Assembly: GCF_000938305.1 (NCBI RefSeq)
Contig: NZ_JYMT01000043.1
Coordinates: 124,001-188,000, forward strand
Reading direction: 5' to 3'
DNA length: 64,000 nucleotides
From: Bradyrhizobium sp. LTSP885
Lineage (GTDB): Bacteria; Pseudomonadota; Alphaproteobacteria; Rhizobiales; Xanthobacteraceae
The position numbers and the translations under genes were made by a program. A model generated the notes under the pieces. It saw only the letters and a list, made by a program, of their open reading frames with translations, was not told the DNA's origin and did not search any database. Of the stretch, positions 42,961 through 52,038 are shown in pieces. Position 1 is the first letter of the stretch. The number at the start of each line of letters is the position of its first letter.

Positions 42961-43671
42961 GTGACGGCAAACGCGCAGGCTTCGGGGGATTTTGACGAGA
43001 TGCGCGTTTCGACGATCACGGTCGCGGACATAGACTTCGTGTCCGATTTTTCCGGCGCGCTGTTCTGGGACGAGCAGCGCCTGCTCGTCGTCTCCGACCT
43101 GCATCTGGAAAAAGGCTCGAGCTTCGCCGCGCGTGGCGTGCTGCTGCCGCCCTATGACACGATCGCGACGCTGAGCCGCCTGGCCGCGGTGATCGCGCGG
43201 CACGACCCGCGCATGGTGATCGCGCTCGGCGACAGCTTTCACGATCGCAACGCGCATGAACGGCTGTCGGATACGGACCGCGAAACGCTGGCCGCGCTGC
43301 AGGTCCGGCGCAACTGGATCTGGATCTCGGGCAATCACGATCCGGCGCTGCCGTCCGATCTTGGCGGCGTGGTCGCAACCGAAGTCGCGATCGGCCCGAT
43401 CAAGTTTCGCCACGAGCCGACCGGCGCCAGCGGCGAGATCGCCGGCCATCTGCATCCGAAGGCCCGCGTGCCGACCCGCGGGCGCTCGATCGAGCGCCGC
43501 TGTTTTGCGAGCGACCGCGAACGCGCGGTGATGCCGGCGTTCGGCGCCTACACCGGCGGCTTGAGCATCCGCGACGCCGCGTTCGCAAAGATCTTCGGCT
43601 CGTCTGGGTTCATGGCCCACGTGCTCGGCGACAACCGCGTGCACGCGTTCGCGGCATCGCGGTGTTATTGA
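42961..43671 (+). CDS. pdeM: Ligase-associated DNA damage response endonuclease PdeM
   Basis: A 236-residue metallophosphoesterase. The metal-binding motifs appear in order: VSDLHLEKG, ALGDSFHDRN, ISGNHDPAL and AGHLHPKAR. PdeM is a DNA endonuclease/phosphodiesterase encoded with Lhr-type helicases. It starts at GTG 42961, 15 bases after the helicase stop, and is followed by a repeat. Confidence 0.92.
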   Translation: MTANAQASGDFDEMRVSTITVADIDFVSDFSGALFWDEQRLLVVSDLHLEKGSSFAARGVLLPPYDTIATLSRLAAVIARHDPRMVIALGDSFHDRNAHERLSDTDRETLAALQVRRNWIWISGNHDPALPSDLGGVVATEVAIGPIKFRHEPTGASGEIAGHLHPKARVPTRGRSIERRCFASDRERAVMPAFGAYTGGLSIRDAAFAKIFGSSGFMAHVLGDNRVHAFAASRCY

Positions 43672-43697
43672 GGCACGGACCGAGCCACACACTCAGT

Positions 43698-43819
43698 GTC
43701 GTCCCTGCGAAAGCAGGGACCCATAACCACAGGGGCGAGTTGTCGAAGCTCGCTGTGGCCCCAGCGTTGCGCAACCATAGCCATCGGTGGTTATGGGTCC
43801 CGGCCTTCGCCGGGACGAC
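43698..43819. repeat. Intergenic hairpin element (GTCGTCCC type), copy 2
   Basis: GTCGTCCCTGCG at the left and CGCCGGGACGAC at the right are inverted, with CATAACCAC paired to GTGGTTATG inside. It is the same family as 30386-30514, but the long internal stem is broken here. It lies between the pdeM stop and the LysR 3' end. Confidence 0.8.
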
Positions 43820-43863
43820 GGCGGAAGTTGCGGGGAGCGCTTCCGCTTAACGCTACCTCAGCC

Positions 43864-44739
43864 CTACGCCGCCTTCGCCTGCACGGTCTCGCAGAACTCG
43901 GCGAGGCGCTCTGCCAGCCGCAGCGTCGCGGGGCTGGCATCGGGGGCTGCGACCAGCGCCACTTCCGTCTTGTCGATCGGCGCAAAACCGTCTTTTGCCG
44001 TGAGCACGCGGTGATCGGCCTGGATCGCGATCTCGGCGAGGATGCTCAGGCCCATGCCTGCGGCGATCGCGGCCTGGATGCCGGAGAGGTTCGACGACGT
44101 ATAGGCCATGTGCCAGTTGCGCCCCGCGCTCTCCAGCGCATGGATCGCGCCGGCGCGATAAAGACAGCCCGGCGGAAAGCCGATCAGCGGCACCGATCCC
44201 ACATTGGTGTCGCGCGGATGCTGCTTGCTGGTGACCCAGTGCACGCGCTCCGGCCAGACCGCGATGCCGCCTTTTTCGCCCGCCGCGCGCTTGAACAGCG
44301 CGAGATCGAGTTCGCCGCGTTCGAGGTCGCGCCGCAACTGCGTGCTCTGGTCGGTGCGGACGTCGAGCCGCAGCGCGGGATGCGAACGCGAGAATGCCGC
44401 AAGCAGTTTGGCCAGCCGGAAGGCGGCGAAATCTTCGGGAACCCCGAGCCGGATCGCGCCCTCATTGCCGGGCCGCGACACCACATCGCGCGCCTCTTCA
44501 GCCAGCGCCAGCAGCCGCCTTGCGTAGGACAGCAGGCGCTCGCCGGCCTCGGTCGGCGTCACATCCTTGCCGCTGCGGATCAGCAATGGCTGGCCGACAT
44601 CCTCCTCCAGCCGCTTGATCTGCTGACTGACCGTGGATTGCGTGCGGTGGACCCGCACGCCGGCGCGGGTGAAGCCGCCGGCATCGACCACCGAGACGAA
44701 ACTGCGCAGCAGCTCCAGGTCGAGCATTGCAGGCCCCAT
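43864..44739 (-). CDS. LysR-family transcriptional regulator
   Basis: A 291-residue LysR protein (or 287 from the ATG at 44727, which begins the usual MLDLELLRSF). The HTH reads SVVDAGGFTRAGVRVHRTQS then TVSQQIKRLEEDVGQPL. It is divergent from the EamA transporter at 44824; about 85 bases separate the starts, so it may control that gene. The intervening DNA is A+T-rich (TTTATCATTTAATTTCC). Confidence 0.9.
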   Translation of the reverse strand: MGPAMLDLELLRSFVSVVDAGGFTRAGVRVHRTQSTVSQQIKRLEEDVGQPLLIRSGKDVTPTEAGERLLSYARRLLALAEEARDVVSRPGNEGAIRLGVPEDFAAFRLAKLLAAFSRSHPALRLDVRTDQSTQLRRDLERGELDLALFKRAAGEKGGIAVWPERVHWVTSKQHPRDTNVGSVPLIGFPPGCLYRAGAIHALESAGRNWHMAYTSSNLSGIQAAIAAGMGLSILAEIAIQADHRVLTAKDGFAPIDKTEVALVAAPDASPATLRLAERLAEFCETVQAKAA

Positions 44740-44823
44740 TCGAAAATCAACTGCATGTCAGTTTATCATTTAATTTCCAAATATCAAGGCGCGGACCTAG
44801 ATCATGGAGGAAGGAGAAACCCC

Positions 44824-45753
44824 ATGTCAGTCGCCCCCGCCGTCGCGATGTCCCGCCCCCGCTTCAACGCCCTTCCGTTCCTGATCGCCCTGTTTTGTCT
44901 GCTCTGGAGCTTCGCCTTCGTGGCCGGCAAGATCGGCGTCACGGACTGCCCGCCGCTGATCCTGCTGGCCGCGCGGTTTTCGCTCGCCGGCATCCTGATC
45001 CTCGGCGTCTCCTTGCTGCGCAGGGATACGTGGGACCTCACCTGGCGCGACGCGGCCGTGTTCGCCGTCCTCGGCGTCGCCAATAACGCGCTCTATCTCG
45101 GCCTCGGCTATACCGGGCTGAAGACGGTGTCGGCCGGTCTCGGCGGATTGATCGTCTCCGCCAATCCGGTATTCACTGCTGTTCTGGCGGCGCTGTTTCT
45201 CGGCGAAGCCCTGACCTGGCGCAAGGTCGCGGGCCTGCTGCTCGGAATTCTCGGCGTTGCGTTCATCGTTTGGCATCGTATGAAAGTCGGCACGGACAAT
45301 CCGCACGGCATCCTGTTCACGCTGGCGTCACTCGCCTCGATCGTGACCGGCACCATCCTGTTCAAGCTGTTGGCGCCCAAGGGCAGCCTGTGGATCGGCA
45401 ACGGCATCCAGAACATCGCCGGTGGGCTTGCGGTGATGCCGTTCGCCTTCGCTTTCGCTGATGTCAGCGACATCGTGCCGAGCGCGCGGCTTGCCGAAGC
45501 CTTCGCCTTCCTCGTACTGGGCGGCTCGATCCTCGGCTATCTGATCTGGTTTCACCTCCTGAAAGTGTGTGGCGCGACCGCGGCAAGCGCCTATCACTTC
45601 CTGATGCCGCCGCTCGCCATGCTGTTCGCGTTCTTCGTGCTCGGTGAACATGTCGAATTTCGCGACCTGCTCGGGATCGTTCCGGTCGCAATCGGCATTT
45701 ATCTGGTGACCCGTCCGGCGGCCGCCGCTCCCTCGAAGAGGAGCGTGACATGA
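44824..45753 (+). CDS. EamA/DMT-family transporter
   Basis: A 309-residue protein with ten predicted membrane helices in two EamA repeats (first starts FLIALFCLLWSFAFVAGKIG). Family members export amino acids, nucleosides or metabolites. The ATG 44824 follows AAGGAGAAACCC, a good ribosome site; an in-frame start at 44727 would add residues outside the membrane domain. It is divergent from the LysR gene. Confidence 0.92.
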   Translation: MSVAPAVAMSRPRFNALPFLIALFCLLWSFAFVAGKIGVTDCPPLILLAARFSLAGILILGVSLLRRDTWDLTWRDAAVFAVLGVANNALYLGLGYTGLKTVSAGLGGLIVSANPVFTAVLAALFLGEALTWRKVAGLLLGILGVAFIVWHRMKVGTDNPHGILFTLASLASIVTGTILFKLLAPKGSLWIGNGIQNIAGGLAVMPFAFAFADVSDIVPSARLAEAFAFLVLGGSILGYLIWFHLLKVCGATAASAYHFLMPPLAMLFAFFVLGEHVEFRDLLGIVPVAIGIYLVTRPAAAAPSKRSVT

Positions 45754-45852
45754 GCATCACGATCACGCATCGGGGGGCGTGATTGCCAGCGCGAGTTTCA
45801 TAAATGGAACCATGGCGGTATCGGTCCGTTGTCGAACGGGCCGGAACCGGGC

Positions 45853-47202
45853 ATGACGCAGCACAGACAGACCTCACCGGAGCACAACGCCAAGCCCGGC
45901 AGCGCCAAGCCCGGCAGCGCGGCGGCGAAAGCTGCGCGCGGGCCGTTCAGCCTCAAATATATCGCGAAGGCGCTCGGCCCCGGCCTGATCACCGGCGCCT
46001 CCGACGACGATCCGTCGGGAATCGGCACCTACAGCCAGGCCGGCGCGCAGCTCGGCTACGGCATCGGCTGGACCATGCTGCTGACCTTTCCGCTGATGGT
46101 GGCGATCCAGGAGATTTCCGCGCGCGTCGGCCGCGTCACCGGACACGGCATTTCAGGCAATGTCTGCCGGCATTATCCGCCTTGGCTGCTGGTCGTTGTC
46201 GTAGCGCTGCTGTTCATCGCCAACACCATCAACATCGCAGCCGATCTCGCTGCCATGGCGGATGCGTCGAAGCTTCTGGTCGGCGGTCCCGCCATCCTCT
46301 ATGTCGTGCTGTTCGGCGTGACTTCGGTGGCCGCGCAGATCTTCATGGACTACAAGCGCTACGTCGCGGTGCTGAAATGGCTGACGCTCAGCCTGTTCGC
46401 CTATGTCGCGGCCCTGGCCTTCGCCAAGGTCTCGTGGGGCGAGGCGTTGGCCGGCGCGCTGGTGCCGCGTTTCACCTGGAGCGCGGATTATTTCACGACC
46501 ATTGTCGCGATCTTCGGCACCACGATCTCGCCCTATCTGTTCTTCTGGCAGGCGTCGCAGGAAGCCGAGGAGCAGCGCATCGACGCCAGGAAACATCCGC
46601 TGATCGAGCGGCACTATGGCGCGCGGCAGGAATTCTCCCGGATCCGCGCCGACACCGTCGTCGGCATGGCGTTCTCCAACCTGATCGCGCTGTCGATCAT
46701 CGTTACCGCCGCCGCAACGCTGCACGCTGCGGGAAAGACCGACATCCAGACCTCGGCGCAGGCGGCCGAGGCGCTGCGGCCGATCGCCGGGCCATTTGCG
46801 GAAGTGATCTTCGCACTCGGCATCGTCGGGACTGGATTGTTGGCGATCCCGGTGCTCGGGGGTGCGACGGCCTACGCGGTCGGCGAGGCAGGGCGATGGT
46901 CGGTCGGCCTGGCGCGCAAGCCGAAGGAAGCGATCGCGTTCTATTCGGTGCTGGCGCTGTCGGGCGCGATCGGCATCGCGCTCAACTTCACTCCGATCAA
47001 TCCGATCTCGGCGCTGTACTGGAGCGCGGTCGTCAATGGCGTGCTCGCTATTCCCGTGATGGTGCTGCTGATGGTGATGGCGCGCCGCAAGGATGTGATG
47101 GGCCATTTCGTGATCGGCGGTTGGCTCTATTGGCTCGGCTGGCTCTCGACCGGGGCGATGGCGCTCAGCGTGATCGCGATGGGAGTGGGGCTGCTTTTTT
47201 AA
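45853..47202 (+). CDS. NRAMP-related divalent metal transporter-like protein
   Basis: A 449-residue membrane protein of the NRAMP superfamily with about 11 helices. The helix-1 motif, DPGN in manganese/iron transporters, reads DDDPSGIGTYSQAG. The helix-6 motif, normally MPH, reads TTISPYLFFWQASQ. The Asn and Met used for transition-metal binding are therefore absent, so the substrate may not be Mn/Fe (NRAMP-related magnesium transporters show comparable changes). The ATG 45853 (MTQHRQTS) is chosen; a TTG at 45829 is possible. The N-terminus contains a short repeat (GSAKPGSAKPGSAA). Confidence 0.85.
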   Translation: MTQHRQTSPEHNAKPGSAKPGSAAAKAARGPFSLKYIAKALGPGLITGASDDDPSGIGTYSQAGAQLGYGIGWTMLLTFPLMVAIQEISARVGRVTGHGISGNVCRHYPPWLLVVVVALLFIANTINIAADLAAMADASKLLVGGPAILYVVLFGVTSVAAQIFMDYKRYVAVLKWLTLSLFAYVAALAFAKVSWGEALAGALVPRFTWSADYFTTIVAIFGTTISPYLFFWQASQEAEEQRIDARKHPLIERHYGARQEFSRIRADTVVGMAFSNLIALSIIVTAAATLHAAGKTDIQTSAQAAEALRPIAGPFAEVIFALGIVGTGLLAIPVLGGATAYAVGEAGRWSVGLARKPKEAIAFYSVLALSGAIGIALNFTPINPISALYWSAVVNGVLAIPVMVLLMVMARRKDVMGHFVIGGWLYWLGWLSTGAMALSVIAMGVGLLF

Positions 47203-47224
47203 ATCATCGCGCCGTCATCACCGG

Positions 47225-47707
47225 TCAGAACAGCGAGGTGTCGATCTTTGTCGTCGATTTGTTCTTTCGCAGGATGATGGTCGTGCGGTAGCTCGCGATA
47301 TCGGTGACCGGATGCATGAGGCGGTCGAGGATGAACGATTGATAGCGTGCGAGGTCGGAGGACACGACCCGCAGCGAGTAATCCCAATCGCCGGCAATCA
47401 TGCAGCACTCGACGACCTCCGCAAGGCCGATCACCTTCTTCTCGAAGCGCTCGAAGGATTCCCTGTTCTGTTGCTTGAGGCGGACTTCGACGATCGCGTC
47501 GAACCCGAGCCCTACGCGAGCAGGGTCCACCAACGCCACATAGGAGCTGATGACGCCGGCATCTTCGAGCGTCCGGACGCGTCTCATGCAGGGGGCGGAC
47601 GAGAGGCCGATCCGTTCGGCCAGCTCGAGATTCGTGATGCGCCCCTCGACCTGGAGCACGTCGAGGATTTTCCGGTCGATCTCGTCGAGCACCATCGTGG
47701 TTCCCAT
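47225..47707 (-). CDS. Lrp/AsnC-family transcriptional regulator
   Basis: A 160-residue protein with an AsnC HTH (LDEIDRKILDVLQVEGRITN, RIGLSSAPCMRRVRTLEDAG) and a C-terminal RAM domain for amino-acid binding (VVECCMIAGDWDYSLRVVSS). The start could be ATG 47707 or 47695 (MVLDEIDR). It is divergent from the dgdA-like gene, with about 145 bases between, and probably controls it in response to an amino acid. Confidence 0.9.
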   Translation of the reverse strand: MGTTMVLDEIDRKILDVLQVEGRITNLELAERIGLSSAPCMRRVRTLEDAGVISSYVALVDPARVGLGFDAIVEVRLKQQNRESFERFEKKVIGLAEVVECCMIAGDWDYSLRVVSSDLARYQSFILDRLMHPVTDIASYRTTIILRKNKSTTKIDTSLF

Positions 47708-47851
47708 TATTTTCGAATTCTCTGTGTTTTGCGCAATTAATTACAGAACTAGCTCGGAAATGCATCTCAAATCGCAATGTCATTGCGTCGGTGCGCGCAT
47801 AGGATGGGCAGAGGGTTGGACACGCGGCGACTCGGCAACAAGGGGACGGGC

Positions 47852-49159
47852 ATGGCTGGAAATGACGACAAATCCTTTTGGGATCGTGCGCGGCGTCACC
47901 TCATCAGGTATGGCGGAACGTTCGCTCCTGTGATCATCGAGCGCGCCTCCGGATCGTTCGTTTATGACGCCGACGGCCGTGCCATCCTCGATTTCACGTC
48001 CGGCCAGATGAGCGCCGTGCTCGGTCACGGTCACCCCGAGATCGTCCGGACCATCAGTGAGCATGCCGAACGGCTCGATCATCTCTTCAGCGGCATGCTG
48101 ACGCGCCCGGTGGTCTCGCTGGCTGAAAAGCTCGCGGAGCTGCTGCCGCCGGGGCTTGATCGCGTCATGCTGCTGAGCACGGGGGCTGAGTCAAACGAGG
48201 CTGCCATCAAGATGGCGAAGCTTTTCACCGGCGGCTTCGAGACCGTTGCGTTTGCGCAGTCCTGGCACGGGATGACATCGGGTGCGGCCGGGGCGACCTA
48301 TTCGGCCGGCCGCAAGGGCTATGGTCCCGCGCCGGTCGGATCGCTCGCGATCCCGACGCCGAATCCCTATCGTCCCCGGTTCGGCAACGCGGCCGATTGG
48401 CGGGCCGAATTGGCCTACGCCTTCGATCTCGTCGACCGCCAATCGACCGGATCGCTCGCGTGCATGATCGCCGAGCCGATCCTCTCTTCCGGCGGGCTGA
48501 TCGATCTGCCGGAGGGCTACCTTGCCGAGCTGAAGGAGCTGTGCCGCGCGCGGGGCATGCTACTGATCGTCGACGAAGCACAGACGGGCCTCGGGCGAAC
48601 CGGCGCCATGTTCGCCTTCGAGCGCGACGGCGCCGTGCCTGATATCCTGACCTTGTCGAAGACGCTCGGCGCCGGTCTGCCTCTGGCCGCGGTCATCACG
48701 TCAGCCGAAATCGAGGAACGCTGTCACGAACGTGGCTTCCTCTTCTACACGACGCATGTGTCGGACCCGATGCCGGCCGCGGTCGGTCTGAAGGTCATCG
48801 AGATCATCCTGCGCGACCGATTGGTCGAGCGCGCTGGAATCGCGGGTGCGCGGCTGAGGGACGGGCTCCTCGCGCTTCAGAACCGGTTCGAATGCATTGG
48901 TGACGTGCGCGGCAGAGGACTGATGCAAGGCATCGAGATCGTGCGCGACCGCTACAGCAAGGCGCCTGACGAAGCGCTCGGAACGCGCGTGTCGCAGCGC
49001 TGCATGGAACTCGGATTGAGCACCAACATCGTGCAGTTGCCCGGCATGGGCAGCGTATTCCGCATTGCTCCGCCACTGACGATCAGCGATGACGAGATCG
49101 ATCTCGGCCTCTCGATCCTGGGCGACGCTTTCGAAAGCGCATTGCAACGGCAGGGGTGA
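47852..49159 (+). CDS. dgdA: 2,2-dialkylglycine decarboxylase (class III PLP aminotransferase)
   Basis: A 435-residue PLP enzyme very similar, from memory, to the Burkholderia cepacia dialkylglycine decarboxylase: SGQMSAVLGHGHPEIV, LDHLFSGMLTRPVV, LLSTGAESNEAAIKMAKL, AQSWHGMTSGAAGATYSAGR, AEPILSSGGLI. The PLP lysine is Lys270 (LTLSKTLGAGLPL). The enzyme decarboxylates 2,2-dialkylglycines such as 2-aminoisobutyrate and transaminates pyruvate. The start is ATG 47852. In Burkholderia the regulator DgdR is a LysR protein; here the neighbour is AsnC-type. The gene abuts the convergent TIGR02186 gene with no base between stops. Confidence 0.9.
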   Translation: MAGNDDKSFWDRARRHLIRYGGTFAPVIIERASGSFVYDADGRAILDFTSGQMSAVLGHGHPEIVRTISEHAERLDHLFSGMLTRPVVSLAEKLAELLPPGLDRVMLLSTGAESNEAAIKMAKLFTGGFETVAFAQSWHGMTSGAAGATYSAGRKGYGPAPVGSLAIPTPNPYRPRFGNAADWRAELAYAFDLVDRQSTGSLACMIAEPILSSGGLIDLPEGYLAELKELCRARGMLLIVDEAQTGLGRTGAMFAFERDGAVPDILTLSKTLGAGLPLAAVITSAEIEERCHERGFLFYTTHVSDPMPAAVGLKVIEIILRDRLVERAGIAGARLRDGLLALQNRFECIGDVRGRGLMQGIEIVRDRYSKAPDEALGTRVSQRCMELGLSTNIVQLPGMGSVFRIAPPLTISDDEIDLGLSILGDAFESALQRQG

Positions 49160-49942
49160 CTAATCCTTGCGGAACACGATCGAGGCCATCCAGCCCGTCA
49201 TCAGCGCCATGAACGCGGTGACGAGGCCATAGACAAAGCCGTTCTGCCGCGCAGTGTTGGCGACGAACTGCTCGAAGCCGACCTTCACGATCTCGAAGGC
49301 GGTCTCGGTCTTGGTCACCAGCGCGCCGTCGGCGAACAGCTTGATCTCGACATTGTAGGTGCCGATCGGCACTTCGGCCGGCAACGGAATGCCGGTGCGG
49401 AACAAAGTCGGCGTCAGGAACGTCACCGCCGAGGGCGCCTCGCGATAGAGGCCGTGCTCGGAGCGCAGCCGCACGAAGGCGCTGCGGAACGGGTCGTTCG
49501 GCACCACGTCGGCGAAATCGGGGCCGACGCGCTGCATCAGCAGCACATTGTTGAGGCCGAGCTGCTGCCGCCGCTGCACCTCGGGCGAGGCGATCTCGTC
49601 GAACGGGCGGTTGGAAAACAGCGCGAGATAACCCGGAACCTGCAGGAACTGCCGATAGTCGGTGTTGATCCAGATGCCGAATTTGCGCTCCTTGCGCCGC
49701 GTCACCATGTCGGCGCGCGGGCCGGAGACCGTGACGACGAGGTCGTAATTACTGCGGCTGGCGGGCGTGCCGGCGTCCTTCTCGACCGAGCCGAACAGCA
49801 CGAGCTCGCCGCCGGAATAGTTCGGCGTCACCGTGACGCGATGGTTGGAGACCGACACGATCAGCCGCTCGGCACGGGCAGGCACGGCCGCAAGCGTCGC
49901 TGCGAGCAGGCCCATGATCGCGAGCAGTGCGCGCCGGCTCAT
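49160..49942 (-). CDS. TIGR02186 family protein (TauE/SafE partner)
   Basis: A 260-residue protein with a signal peptide (MSRRALLAIMGLLAATLAAV, cut after PARA) and a C-terminal membrane helix (FVYGLVTAFMALMTGWMAS). The rest matches the TIGR02186 group of alphaproteobacterial envelope proteins of unknown function. The ATG overlaps the upstream TauE/SafE gene stop by 4 bases, so the two are one unit. It is convergent with dgdA. Confidence 0.88.
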   Translation of the reverse strand: MSRRALLAIMGLLAATLAAVPARAERLIVSVSNHRVTVTPNYSGGELVLFGSVEKDAGTPASRSNYDLVVTVSGPRADMVTRRKERKFGIWINTDYRQFLQVPGYLALFSNRPFDEIASPEVQRRQQLGLNNVLLMQRVGPDFADVVPNDPFRSAFVRLRSEHGLYREAPSAVTFLTPTLFRTGIPLPAEVPIGTYNVEIKLFADGALVTKTETAFEIVKVGFEQFVANTARQNGFVYGLVTAFMALMTGWMASIVFRKD

Positions 49943-50871
49943 GGCGGGCCTCCGCCGCCGGTTTCGCGGATGCTGAAGAGATCCTGCGGCCGGATCACCA
50001 GCTCGACCGCGAAGCGGATGCCGACCGCGAGCACCAGAAGCCCGAGCAGGAGGCGCAGATGCTCGCCGCGGATCTTCTGACCGGCACGCGCGCCGAACTG
50101 CGCGCCGGTCACGCCGCCGATCATCAGGATCAGCGCCAGCACCGCGTCGACCAGGTGGTTGGTCACCGCGTGCAACATGGTCGCGAACACCATGGTGACG
50201 AGGGTCAGGACCATCGAGGTGCCGATCACGGTCGAGGTCGGCACCCGCAGCAGATAGATCATCAGCGGCACCAGGATGAAGCCGCCGCCGATGCCCATCA
50301 CAGCGCCGATGAAGCCGATCACGAGGCCGACCACGATGACGGGAATCACGGAGAGATAGATCTTGGAGCGCTTGAAGCGCACTTTCAGCGGCAGGCCGTG
50401 GATCCAGCCATGGCTGCCCGGCTTGCGCAGCGTGACCGGGCCGCCGCGGCGGGCGCGCAGCATCGCGCGCAGGCCCTCCCAGAACATCAGCCCGCCGACG
50501 GTGGTCAGCAGGATGACGTAGGACAACGCGATCATCAGGTCGAGCTGGCCGAGCGAGCGCAGCAAGGTGAAGGTCCAGACGCCGAGCGCGGTGCCGATCG
50601 TGCCGCCTGTCAGCAACACCGCCGCCAGCAGCGGATCAATCGCGCGTCGCCGCCAATAGGAGATCGCGCCGGAGAACGACGAGGCCGCGATGTGGCTGGC
50701 GACCGAGGCGACCGCGACGGCGGGCGCGATGCCGACGAAGATCAGCAGCGGCGTCATCAGGAAGCCGCCGCCGATGCCGAACATGCCGGAGACGAAGCCG
50801 ACCGCCGCGCCCATCGCCAGGATGAGGAAGACATTGACCGGAATGTCGGCGATCGGGAGGTAAAGCTGCAC
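49939..50871 (-). CDS. TauE/SafE-family (sulfite/anion exporter) membrane protein
   Basis: A 310-residue membrane protein with two copies of the TauE/SafE pattern: SGMFGIGGGFLMTPLLIFVG and GAVMGIGGGFILVPLMIYLL. The family exports sulfite, taurine-derived or other organic anions. GTG 50871 (start VQLYLPIADIPVN) is chosen because the first helix follows; the frame upstream to 51012 is not membrane-like. It is coupled to the TIGR02186 protein. Confidence 0.88.
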   Translation of the reverse strand: MQLYLPIADIPVNVFLILAMGAAVGFVSGMFGIGGGFLMTPLLIFVGIAPAVAVASVASHIAASSFSGAISYWRRRAIDPLLAAVLLTGGTIGTALGVWTFTLLRSLGQLDLMIALSYVILLTTVGGLMFWEGLRAMLRARRGGPVTLRKPGSHGWIHGLPLKVRFKRSKIYLSVIPVIVVGLVIGFIGAVMGIGGGFILVPLMIYLLRVPTSTVIGTSMVLTLVTMVFATMLHAVTNHLVDAVLALILMIGGVTGAQFGARAGQKIRGEHLRLLLGLLVLAVGIRFAVELVIRPQDLFSIRETGGGGPP

Positions 50872-51126
50872 GCGCGTCGCTTCTTGTTTCGTCGCAAGGC
50901 AGGCGCAAGGCCGCGTCACGGCGTGGTGTCCTGGTCGGGCTTTCTCCGGCAGAACAATCCGGTTGGCGCGCAAGATGCAGGCGAACGCGGGTCGATTGCC
51001 GCGTCCCTGCATAACCGAATTCGGCGGGAGGAGGGACTAAAGAATCCGCCTCAAACGGCTTTTTTGCCGCACGTCGGCGGGGCCCCGCTAACGTGGTTGA
51101 TGATTCAGATTAATGACAGCTTCAGC

Positions 51127-51948
51127 TCATCGATACGCAAGGACCGTCGTGATGAGGTTCATCGCCAGCGCCTCCTTCTCGGTCAACCAGCGGATCTCCG
51201 AGGTCTGTGACATCGCCTCGACGATGCTCGACGAGACTCCCATGCCCGTCATATAGCCGAGCAGGAGGCCCTGGCTGCGCTGTGTCTCGGCTACGGGATC
51301 ATCCGTCGGTTTGGGCACCCTGAAGCGGTGAACGCCGAGCATCGAACCGCGAATTCCGTAACGATCCTCGCCACCGGCAAAGATCAAGACGCAGGCGCTT
51401 GCGCAAATGGCCGGGCGCACCTTCCCGGACGCATCGGCCGTGCCGACGGCCGTGAACAGCCCGCGGGCTCGAATGGTCTCGCCGATGATTGCAGCCTGGT
51501 CCACCAAACCGCCCGGCGATGAAAGCAGTACCAAGTCGCCGTCCGACAGATGCGCTTCCTCTAGCCGGTCGTGGAACCAACTCGCGCTTGCGGCGCCGAT
51601 CTCGCCTTCAATGGTCAGGACGCGCCGTTTACGGCCATCGATGTTGATGGACGGGATGACGGAAGACGTCATGGTCGGCGAGCCATGACTCTCCCGCCAA
51701 TATTCCCACGCCCCCGGTTGGGAAAGATCCCGATAGGCTCGAATGCCGACGCCCGACAGGAGCAGCACAAAGAACGCTACGGACCAGAGCGAGGGCCTGA
51801 AGATGCCGTGCAGAGGTTGGACACGTGCGTCGAGCGGCGGGGCGTCCCGAGGCGGTACCTGAAGCGGCGGCGCAGTCCGGGGACCGGTTGGCGACGAACG
51901 GTGCAGTCCGGCCCCGGCATCCTGGCGGTCATCGACAGACAAGCGCAT
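51127..51948 (-). CDS. Membrane-anchored ClpP-fold-like protein (COG3904 type)
   Basis: A 273-residue protein. The Pro/Arg-rich N-terminus (1-50) is followed by one membrane helix (SLWSVAFFVLLLSGVGIRAY). The outside domain reads DGDLVLLSSPGGLVDQAAII, then ICASACVLIFAGGEDRYG and GSMLGVHRFRVP. This is the order seen in ClpP/crotonase-fold periplasmic proteins of the COG3904 type: SPGG binding loop, CASAC (possible nucleophile Ser), and a later His. Proteolytic activity is not established. The element CASAC is shared with the protein at 24976-25446. Confidence 0.75.
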   Translation of the reverse strand: MRLSVDDRQDAGAGLHRSSPTGPRTAPPLQVPPRDAPPLDARVQPLHGIFRPSLWSVAFFVLLLSGVGIRAYRDLSQPGAWEYWRESHGSPTMTSSVIPSINIDGRKRRVLTIEGEIGAASASWFHDRLEEAHLSDGDLVLLSSPGGLVDQAAIIGETIRARGLFTAVGTADASGKVRPAICASACVLIFAGGEDRYGIRGSMLGVHRFRVPKPTDDPVAETQRSQGLLLGYMTGMGVSSSIVEAMSQTSEIRWLTEKEALAMNLITTVLAYR

Positions 51949-52038
51949 CCCTCCTGGCAGCGGGCGCTGTTCGCGGTTCGTGCCTATCTACACGATTGGG
52001 GAGGGGGAGGACAACGACGCCGGGCGGCGCCGCGAACC

